55,031 nucleotides of DNA. It comes from Deltaproteobacteria bacterium. GTDB taxonomy: Bacteria > Desulfobacterota > Syntrophobacteria > BM002. Under the pieces are notes generated by a model that saw only the letters and a list, made by a program, of their open reading frames with translations, ran no database searches and was not told the DNA's origin. Location of the stretch: assembly GCA_022340905.1 (NCBI GenBank), contig JAJDNB010000003.1, positions 1-55,031 on the forward strand, in the 5' to 3' direction. Shown piece by piece: positions 17,700-24,191 of this stretch; positions within the stretch are counted from its first letter, which is position 1, and every line of letters begins with the position of its first letter. The translations under genes were made by a program, and so were the position numbers.

Positions 17700-18440
17700 T
17701 CACCCCTCATCCACCCCCTTTTCCTCCTCTGCCAATGCGGCTTCAATGGCAATTATTTCCGCTGCTACCAATTCCGCTGGCTTGCTCGCCCCCAGTCTTC
17801 TGTAGATGTGGAAGGCCCGGCTTAAGTAACTTAGGGCTTCTTTGGCTTGTGCCATCTTGTATTTAAGTTCACCCATGCCAGTGAGGACAAAGGCAAGTCT
17901 ATCAGCGACGCGTTTTTCTTCATAGTACTTCAAAGCTTCCTCAAAACTCACCAGGGCAGTCTCAAATTGGCCATGGCTCCTATAGACCAGGGCTATTTTT
18001 TCGTTGAAATGGGCTAAACCCAGTTCATCGTTCTGGTTCTGGCATATTTTCTTGGCCCTGCTAAAAACCTTCAACGCTCCACTGAAATCTCCTTGATCTC
18101 TGGCCAATTCACCTAATCTCTCCATGAGGTTAGCAATCTTTTTTTCGTCCCCATTTTTTTCAAAAAAATCCAATGCTTGCTGGTAGTGAGTACGGGCTGT
18201 TTCATAATTTCCCGTATTGCGGTAAACATCTCCCAACCCGATGGCGGTTATGGCGGCTCCCTCTTCGTTTCCCAGTTTTCCGCAAATGGCCTTCGCTTCT
18301 CTCAGATATTCTTTGGCGTCACTCCACTTCCCCTTGCCGAGGTAGATGTCGCCTATCTTGAAACAGGCATTGGCAATGCCCGGCTCATTGCCAGTGGTTC
18401 GAAAAACTTCTAATTCCTCCAGGTGCTTCTTGATAGACAT
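17700..18440 (-). CDS. Tetratricopeptide-repeat protein (kinesin-light-chain-like repeats)
   Basis: A 246-residue helical protein with six TPR-12-type repeats of about 40 residues, each with the signature A-x-x-x-x-x-L-G-D/E (for instance AITAIGLGDVYRNTGNYETA and NLMERLGELARDQGDFSGAL). No catalytic domain is fused to it. It is the first gene of the leftward series and is divergent from dsrD across a 230-base control region. It is probably a scaffold; the target is unknown. Confidence 0.83.
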   Translation of the reverse strand: MSIKKHLEELEVFRTTGNEPGIANACFKIGDIYLGKGKWSDAKEYLREAKAICGKLGNEEGAAITAIGLGDVYRNTGNYETARTHYQQALDFFEKNGDEKKIANLMERLGELARDQGDFSGALKVFSRAKKICQNQNDELGLAHFNEKIALVYRSHGQFETALVSFEEALKYYEEKRVADRLAFVLTGMGELKYKMAQAKEALSYLSRAFHIYRRLGASKPAELVAAEIIAIEAALAEEEKGVDEG

Positions 18441-18577
18441 GCAAGACCCTCGATGTCGTAAGCCTAGTGGACTTTCTGTTTGTATGTTTCCGGAAAGCGG
18501 TATCTAAATCTAACCTTTATATAATATATAGAAACTCGGGACAACAAAAGATAGCTTATCCTTACCAGCTTTTTTTA

Positions 18578-18606
18578 TTGACAAAAGGCAGACTGCGGAT
18601 TATAGA
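18578..18606 (+). promoter_or_regulatory. dsrD promoter
   Basis: TTGACA (18578-18583), a 17-base spacer and TATAGA (18601-18606) make a near-consensus sigma-70 promoter about 60 bases ahead of dsrD. Confidence 0.75.
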
Positions 18607-18614
18607 AGGAGAGT

Positions 18615-18631
18615 GAGTGAATTGATTCACT
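18615..18631. promoter_or_regulatory. Palindromic operator at dsrD start site (Rex-like)
   Basis: AGTGAAT-TG-ATTCACT (18616-18631) is a perfect seven-base inverted repeat beginning nine bases after the -10 box, so a bound protein would overlap the transcription start. The 16 bases GAGTGAATTGATTCAC are identical to those at the dsrA promoter. The core GTGAA-N4-TTCAC equals the core of known Rex sites. Confidence 0.7.
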
Positions 18632-18670
18632 TATTCGTTTTTCCATTCACTACCCCTCAAGGAGGAAGAA

Positions 18671-18913
18671 ATGAGTGATGCAGAGAAACAGGCGATTCTT
18701 GATTTCATGAAATCTAAAAAGGGAAAGACCAAGCACTATTTCAATGAGCTCTGCAAGGCACTGCCCGACATGAAAATGCGCCAGGTCAAGAAAATTATAA
18801 ACGAAATGGTCAACGACGGGCAGCTCAAATACTGGTCCAGCGGCAGTACCACACTTTACTTACTTCCCGAACATGCCGACCTGGGTGCAGAAGAGAAGGG
18901 GATGGGCGACTAG
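18671..18913 (+). CDS. dsrD: DsrD, activator of dissimilatory sulfite reductase
   Basis: An 80-residue winged-helix protein. It has the DsrD pattern KKGKTKHYFNELCKALPDMK, then RQVKKIINEMVNDGQLKYWS with the strongly conserved LKYWSSGSTTLYLL wing. DsrD is known to bind and stimulate DsrAB and marks the reductive pathway. Here it is upstream of dsrA and separated from it by about 600 bases and a terminator, whereas the usual order is dsrABD. AAGGAGGAAG precedes the ATG. Own promoter and operator imply independent but parallel control with dsrAB. Confidence 0.95.
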   Translation: MSDAEKQAILDFMKSKKGKTKHYFNELCKALPDMKMRQVKKIINEMVNDGQLKYWSSGSTTLYLLPEHADLGAEEKGMGD

Positions 18914-19095
18914 GCCATCACCTGGCCAATGTCAAATCTGGCTCTTTTACCAGTTTACGGAAGGGATGCCACACGAGGTTGACCGGCGAACAGAGTCTCT
19001 GAATTCTTTCTTGGGGTCGGCCGTGTTCTTATGTAACAGCCTATTTTGGCCTTCCACCGAAACGCTTCGCTATAGCCCTCAAGAGGTTAAGCCCG

Positions 19096-19135
19096 AGGCC
19101 GCAACCAACTCTTAAGGAAATTGGGGCGGCCTTTT
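19096..19135 (+). terminator. Rho-independent terminator after dsrD
   Basis: AGGCCGC-AACCAA pairs with TTGGGG-CGGCCT around a twelve-base loop, followed by TTTTC. It lies 180 bases behind dsrD and before the dsrA promoter, closing the dsrD unit. Confidence 0.7.
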
Positions 19136-19268
19136 CTGTTAGAACACAAATAAGTGAGACTATAACTGCAGGTGAGTTGATTGTCTGCATCTGAGAGGGC
19201 AGGGCGCTGGTACCTGCGGTCCAGATCCTTCCCATTGCCCCCCAGCTATTTCCTCGATCTTATTTTGA

Positions 19269-19297
19269 TTGACAAAAGTTAAAATACGGTTTATACA
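19269..19297 (+). promoter_or_regulatory. dsrA promoter
   Basis: TTGACA (19269-19274), a 17-base spacer and TATACA (19292-19297), the same architecture as the dsrD promoter. It predicts an unusually long 5' untranslated leader of about 215 bases, which holds a GAATAGCGC direct repeat (19327 and about 19371) and a small AATAGC-GCA-GCTATT hairpin. Confidence 0.75.
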
Positions 19298-19310
19298 AAC
19301 GTAAATCACT

Positions 19311-19326
19311 GAGTGAATTGATTCAC
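19311..19326. promoter_or_regulatory. Palindromic operator at dsrA start site (Rex-like)
   Basis: GAGTGAATTGATTCAC, identical over 16 bases to the element at dsrD, starting 14 bases after the -10 box. The symmetric part is GTGAAT-TG-ATTCAC. Confidence 0.7.
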
Positions 19327-19519
19327 GAATAGCGCTATGTATTGCATTTCAAACCTGCCCCACCTACATTTGAATAGCGCAGCTATTTGTAATTATTGTA
19401 AAAACGTAAAGCTGTTTAAACACATAGCAGCAATGAGAGGGGAGGTGAGAGTTCCACGGTTGAGATAAATCCGCATTTTTAGGCAAGGAAATCATTTCCA
19501 AGTGAAGGAGGTAAATGGA

Positions 19520-20794
19520 ATGGCTCTAAAACACAAGACCCCCCTGCTGGACGAGCTGGAAAAGGGGCGCTGGCCAAGCTTCATCTCGGACATTAAGCAG
19601 ATGGCCGAGAAAAAACCCATGTGTGAAGACCTCTTGGGCGTAATGGAAAGGTCCTACGAGGATAAAGAGGGTCATTGGAAGCACGGCGGCATTGTGGGTG
19701 TTTTGGGTTATGGCGGAGGCGTTATCGGCCGCTATTGCGACCGTCCCGACCTTTTCCCCAACGTCGCTCACTTTCACACCCTCCGTGTGAATCAGCCCGC
19801 AAGTAAGTTTTACTCCACCGAGCAGCTTAGAAAAATTTGTGAACTGTGGGAGAGGCGCGGCAGCGGTCTCACCAACATGCATGGCTCAACCGGTGACGTC
19901 ATCCTCCTCGGCACCACCACCGACGAGTTGGAGCCCGTCTTCTACGAATTGACCCATAACCTGAACATGGACCTGGGTGGATCAGGCTCCAACCTACGTA
20001 CCCCCAGTTGTTGCATGGGCAAAGCCCGCTGCGAATGGTCCTGTCTGGACACTCAGGCTATCACCTACGACCTCACCAATACCTTCCAGGACGAGCTCCA
20101 CCGGCCCATGTTTCCTTACAAGTTCAAGTTCAAGACCTCCGGCTGCCCCAACGACTGTGTAGCCGCCATTGCCCGGGCCGACTGCTCAATCATCGGCACC
20201 TGGCGTGACAATATCCGCATCGACCAGGAGGCTGTAAGAGCTTATGCCGCCGGTGACTTTGCTCCCAACGGCAATGCTCACGGCACGGGAGCGACCGCTC
20301 TGGACATTCAGAAAGAGGTCTGCGATCTCTGTCCCACCGCTTGCATCGACTGGGACGGCAAGAACCTGAAAATCTGGGATGAAAACTGCACTCGCTGCAT
20401 GCACTGCATCAATGTCATGCCCCGGGCTCTGCGGCCGGGGAAAGATGTGGGTGCCACCATCCTGTGCGGTGCTAAAGCTCCCATCCTCGAGGGTGCGCAA
20501 CTTTCCAGCGTCATCATTCCCTTCATCAAGATGGAAGAGCCTTATGATGAATTCAAGGAATTCGTCGAGAAGATGTGGGATTGGTGGATGGAACTCGGCA
20601 AGAACCGCGAGCGCCTGGGCGAACTGATCCAGAGGCTTGGCCTCAGGGAATTCCTCAAAGCAGTTGAATTGGAACCCGATCCACGGATGATCAACACACC
20701 GCGTTACAACCCCTACATCTTCTACGACCGAGAAGATGTGCCTGGTGGTTGGGAGATTGACGCAGTAGCTTTCCGCAAGAAACACCATGCCTAG
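19520..20794 (+). CDS. dsrA: Dissimilatory sulfite reductase alpha subunit
   Basis: A 424-residue subunit of the DsrAB siroheme enzyme that reduces sulfite with DsrC in the cytoplasm. The siroheme/4Fe-4S ligand motifs are intact: CMGKARC (Cys165, Cys171) and GCPNDC (Cys209, Cys213). A ferredoxin domain follows (CDLCPTAC and CTRCMHC), then the MPRAL segment. An in-frame GTG at 19502 exists, but it lies within the strong AGGAGGT ribosome site; the ATG at 19520 is the start. dsrB follows after 12 bases. GC content and C-ending codons are higher than in neighbours, as expected of a highly expressed gene. Long antisense frames over it are shadows. Confidence 0.97.
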   Translation: MALKHKTPLLDELEKGRWPSFISDIKQMAEKKPMCEDLLGVMERSYEDKEGHWKHGGIVGVLGYGGGVIGRYCDRPDLFPNVAHFHTLRVNQPASKFYSTEQLRKICELWERRGSGLTNMHGSTGDVILLGTTTDELEPVFYELTHNLNMDLGGSGSNLRTPSCCMGKARCEWSCLDTQAITYDLTNTFQDELHRPMFPYKFKFKTSGCPNDCVAAIARADCSIIGTWRDNIRIDQEAVRAYAAGDFAPNGNAHGTGATALDIQKEVCDLCPTACIDWDGKNLKIWDENCTRCMHCINVMPRALRPGKDVGATILCGAKAPILEGAQLSSVIIPFIKMEEPYDEFKEFVEKMWDWWMELGKNRERLGELIQRLGLREFLKAVELEPDPRMINTPRYNPYIFYDREDVPGGWEIDAVAFRKKHHA

Positions 20795-20806
20795 GAGGTG
20801 AACACA

Positions 20807-21922
20807 ATGGCTTTTGATCCCAATGATCTGATGAAAGACCGTATTACGGATATCGGGCCGCCCCACTATGAGCAGTTTTTCCCGCCCGTTATCAAGGAAA
20901 ACTACGGCAAGTGGAAATATCACGAGATTCTCGAGCCTGGGGTGCTCGTCCACGTCTCGGAAACCGGTGCGGAAGTCTACACCGTCAGGGTGGGCGGCTG
21001 CCGGCTCATGAGCGTTGAAATCATCCGGGAGATCTGCGACATTGCCGACAAGCACTGTGAAGGCTATGTTCGCTGGACGACCCGAAATAATGTGGAGTTC
21101 ATGGTGGACGATAAGGCCAAGCTGCAACCGTTGATCGACGACCTCAAGGGTCGGAAGTTCGCCGGTGGCAGCAACAAGTTCCCCATCGGCGGTACTGGCG
21201 CTGGAGTAACCAACATCGTTCACACCCAGGGCTGGCTCCACTGCCATACTCCGGCGATCGACGCCTCCGGAATCGTGAAAGCTGTCCTCGATGAACTTTA
21301 TGACGACTTCTGTGGCATGCGCCTTCCGGCTCAGGTGCGCATCTCCCTGGCCTGCTGCTTGAACATGTGCGGTGCCGTGCACTGCTCCGACATCGCCATT
21401 CTTGGCGTTCACAGAAAGCCGCCTTTCGTTGAACATGAAAGAATCAGCAAGGTCTGTGAAGTTCCGCTGGCCATTGCAGCTTGTCCCACGGCGGCCATCA
21501 AACCAAGCAAAGTGGATGATAAGAAGAGCGTAGCAGTAAACGCCGAGCGCTGCATGTTTTGCGGCAACTGCTACACCATGTGCCCGGCCATGCCCTTGGC
21601 TAACGCTGACGGTGACGGTATCGCTCTGTGGGTGGGAGGTAAAGTGTCCAACTCCCGCTGCGCGCCCAAGTTTTCCAAACTGGCAGTGCCTTACATTCCC
21701 AACGAACCGCCGCGCTGGCCCACCACGGTCAAGACCATAAAAAGGATTGTGGATCTTTACGCCAGTGACGCCAATCGTTATGAGCGTATAGGCGAGTGGA
21801 TCGAGCGCATCGGCTGGGAAAAGTTCTTCGAGAAGGCCGAACTGGAATTCCGTCATGAGCACATTGACGACTACCGCTTGGCCATGACCACCTGGAGAAC
21901 AACCACTCAGTTCAAGTGGTAA
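20807..21922 (+). CDS. dsrB: Dissimilatory sulfite reductase beta subunit
   Basis: A 371-residue partner of DsrA. It carries the coupled siroheme motif [16 protein letters not shown], the TTRNNVEF sulfite-channel region and a ferredoxin domain with [15 protein letters not shown]. In the alpha2-beta2 enzyme the catalytic siroheme depends on the beta-subunit cysteines. The ATG at 20807 has AGGAGGTG at ideal distance; the GTG at 20798 lies within that site. It is co-transcribed with dsrA and followed after 18 bases by dsrN. Confidence 0.97.
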   Translation: MAFDPNDLMKDRITDIGPPHYEQFFPPVIKENYGKWKYHEILEPGVLVHVSETGAEVYTVRVGGCRLMSVEIIREICDIADKHCEGYVRWTTRNNVEFMVDDKAKLQPLIDDLKGRKFAGGSNKFPIGGTGAGVTNIVHTQGWLHCHTPAIDASGIVKAVLDELYDDFCGMRLPAQVRISLACCLNMCGAVHCSDIAILGVHRKPPFVEHERISKVCEVPLAIAACPTAAIKPSKVDDKKSVAVNAERCMFCGNCYTMCPAMPLANADGDGIALWVGGKVSNSRCAPKFSKLAVPYIPNEPPRWPTTVKTIKRIVDLYASDANRYERIGEWIERIGWEKFFEKAELEFRHEHIDDYRLAMTTWRTTTQFKW

Positions 21923-21940
21923 GGAAGTAACCTGAAATCT

Positions 21941-23407
21941 ATGGATAACAGCAAACCCCGCGTAGTGATAGCAGGTCTGCGCGGCGGTTCAGGAAAAACC
22001 ACTCTTTCCCTTGGATTGGTAGCCGCCTGGCGGCAAAGGGGAGGGGAGGTTGTACCCTTTAAAAAGGGACCTGATTATATTGACGCGGGCTGGCTGGCCT
22101 TGGCTGCCGGCCAGCCTTGCTATAATCTAGATCCGTATATGATGAGCGGGGAGCAAATCCTCGACTCATTCTGGCAACACGTTCAGACAGCTGATGCCGC
22201 AGTAATCGAAGGTAATCGCGGCCTTTTTGACGGAATGGACGCTGATGGCACATGTAGCACTGCAGAACTGGCGAAATTGCTCCAAGCACCGGTGCTTTTG
22301 GTGGTGGATGGGACCATGGTCACCCGCACAGCGGCTGCGACTGTCTTAGGCTGCCAGTATCTTGACCCTGAGGTGGATATCCGGGGTGTAGTTTTGAACC
22401 GGGTGGCAGGACCCCGTCACCAGGAGATGCTGAGAACCACAATTGAGCGTTATTGCGGGGTTCCAGTGGTAGGTGCCATTCCCAAGCTCAGGGGAGACGA
22501 TTTCCCTGAGCGACATATGGGTTTGGTCACCGCCCTCGAGCATCCGGAAGCGAGGGAGGCCATTTTTGCTCGGATTCAGGTTGTTGAAAGCTATCTGGAT
22601 CTGGAGAAGGTACTTGCAATAGCCGACCAGGCTCCCCCGCTCACCTGGGAGCCAGCTTACCCCGGGAAAAGGGCGAGCAAGGCCTATCGCCGGCTAACTA
22701 TTGGGATTATCAGGGATTCTGCCTTTCAATTCTATTATCCTGAAAATCTCGAGGCTCTCGAAAGAAGGGGGGCAAGGTTGGTGACCATAAACGCTTTGGA
22801 AGACACCTTTCTCCCCGAACTGGATGGGCTTTATATCGGCGGCGGTTTTCCCGAGACTCATGCAGAGCAATTAGCTGCCAATGATCAACTCAGAAAGGCA
22901 CTTAGATCGGCAATTCATGCTGGGATGCCGGTCTATGCTGAATGCGGCGGTCTCATGTACCTGGGGCGGAGCTTGCTGATTAATAATAGCACATATCCTA
23001 TGGTAGAAGCTCTGCCCATTGACTTCCAGTTGGAAAAGAAGCCACAGGGACACGGCTACACCGACCTGGAAGTGGTGAATACAAATCCTTTTTATCCGGT
23101 GGGAACCACTTTGAAGGGACATGAATTTCATTATTCCCGGGTGACCCGCTTCGACCTGAACCCCGAATCATTAGCATTCACCATGAAGAGAGGGTCTGGT
23201 ATCTTGGATCGAAAGGATGGAGTGTGTTATAAGAACATATTGGCCACCTATTCGCATGTCCATGCCGTCGGCACGCCGGAATGGGCCGAGGGCTTGATCA
23301 GGCGGGCCCTGGCATACCAACGGGAGTTGAGAGGCAATACTAAGGAGAATAAGAGAAAAATGGACCACTGGACTACCAACACTGGGGTTGGCGACAGGGT
23401 CCGCTAA
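21941..23407 (+). CDS. dsrN: DsrN, siroheme amidase (cobyrinate a,c-diamide synthase family)
   Basis: A 488-residue ATP- and glutamine-dependent amidotransferase of the CobB/CbiA family. The dethiobiotin-synthetase-like half has the P loop GGSGKTT (15-21); the glutaminase half has the nucleophile in YAECGGLMYLG (Cys335) and a C-terminal HYSR/SHVHA region. In dsr operons this homologue is DsrN, which amidates siroheme to the form used by DsrAB. Lying between dsrB and dsrC, without other cobalamin genes in the window, supports that role over B12 synthesis. The last 25 residues are a polar tail of uncertain conservation. Confidence 0.92.
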   Translation: MDNSKPRVVIAGLRGGSGKTTLSLGLVAAWRQRGGEVVPFKKGPDYIDAGWLALAAGQPCYNLDPYMMSGEQILDSFWQHVQTADAAVIEGNRGLFDGMDADGTCSTAELAKLLQAPVLLVVDGTMVTRTAAATVLGCQYLDPEVDIRGVVLNRVAGPRHQEMLRTTIERYCGVPVVGAIPKLRGDDFPERHMGLVTALEHPEAREAIFARIQVVESYLDLEKVLAIADQAPPLTWEPAYPGKRASKAYRRLTIGIIRDSAFQFYYPENLEALERRGARLVTINALEDTFLPELDGLYIGGGFPETHAEQLAANDQLRKALRSAIHAGMPVYAECGGLMYLGRSLLINNSTYPMVEALPIDFQLEKKPQGHGYTDLEVVNTNPFYPVGTTLKGHEFHYSRVTRFDLNPESLAFTMKRGSGILDRKDGVCYKNILATYSHVHAVGTPEWAEGLIRRALAYQRELRGNTKENKRKMDHWTTNTGVGDRVR

Positions 23408-23428
23408 TAAAATTAGGAGGTGAATTTC

Positions 23429-23746
23429 ATGGCAACAGTTGAGCATGCCGGCAAAACGTTCGAGATTGATGAAGACGGCTTCATCGATGCTTTTGACAGT
23501 TGGTGCCCCGAGTGGGTTGATTACGTAAAAAGCTCCGAGGGCATTCAGGAGCTGACCGAAGAGCACTGGAAGGTCATCCACGTACTGCAGGACTACTATC
23601 AGAAACACGGTATTGCCCCCATGGTCCGGATCCTTACCAAGGTAACGGGATACAAGCTCAAATACATCTACGAGCTCTTTCCCTCTGGACCAGGTAAAGG
23701 TGCCTGTAAGATGGCTGGGCTACCCAAGCCTACAGGCTGCGTCTAA
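23429..23746 (+). CDS. dsrC: DsrC sulfur carrier, co-substrate of sulfite reductase
   Basis: A 105-residue TusE/DsrC protein. The flexible C-terminal arm keeps both redox cysteines, Cys93 and the penultimate Cys104, ten residues apart (GACKMAGLPKPTGCV). This two-cysteine form takes the sulfite sulfur as a trisulfide and hands it to the membrane complex DsrMKJOP. The ATG at 23429 has AGGAGGTG; a GTG nine bases earlier is in the ribosome site. Having dsrC in the dsrAB operon is uncommon in sulfate reducers, where it is often a distant single gene. DsrMKJOP is not in the window. Confidence 0.96.
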   Translation: MATVEHAGKTFEIDEDGFIDAFDSWCPEWVDYVKSSEGIQELTEEHWKVIHVLQDYYQKHGIAPMVRILTKVTGYKLKYIYELFPSGPGKGACKMAGLPKPTGCV

Positions 23747-23819
23747 GCAGGGAATCTACAATTTTTTCGCGGAGAGTGGGAAGTAAAAGACTCTCTCCCA
23801 TGGAGGATTAGTCTATGCT

Positions 23820-23853
23820 GGAGGTCGGACCTGTCGTCCGGCCTCCTTTTTTT
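23820..23853 (+). terminator. Strong terminator of the dsrABNC operon
   Basis: GGAGG-CGGAC pairs with GTCCG-CCTCC around a short loop, followed by seven T. A second inverted repeat (GGAGAGT/ACTCTCTCC, about 23770-23800) sits just upstream. Confidence 0.88.
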
Positions 23854-24191
23854 GGTGGGGAGGGGCCTGCCTACATCCTCACTCCTGATAGAGAAAAATA
23901 GTCTGATAATGTATATTATGTAAACTTATGTCTATATAGTAACATTTCAGCCCATATTTCCTCGCTGAAGTGTCTTCCAAACATCCACACCTATACCCCC
24001 TTCTTGTCACTCTTTTCAAAAGAACATTTCTTCCGATCACAAACCAGCCTTCGTGGCAAAGAGCAATGCCTGTTATAATTAAAGTAAGTGAAAGCTAATA
24101 CTCCTCGAAAGTGTGATTAGTATTTAGTATGAGTTACAGAAAAGACTCACGATTATAAGCGTATGATTGGATTGAGTGGAGGCTGTCAGAG
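23854..24191. other. Gap before putA with extended -10 promoter
   Basis: This 338-base stretch holds no ORF I can support. TGTTATAAT (24071-24079) is an extended -10 (TGnTATAAT) without a clear -35, a reasonable putA promoter. Downstream, CTAATACT and AGTATTTAG (about 24092-24130) form a loose inverted repeat that could be an operator. Confidence 0.45.

Noticed and set aside
20186-21862. 558-codon open frame antisense to dsrA/dsrB
   Set aside because: It is a shadow of the GC-rich, strongly codon-biased dsrAB genes; the translation has no family features and dsrAB are certain.
21941-23407. Cobyrinate diamide synthase as evidence for a cobalamin operon
   Set aside because: No other B12 gene nearby; its position between dsrB and dsrC fits DsrN.
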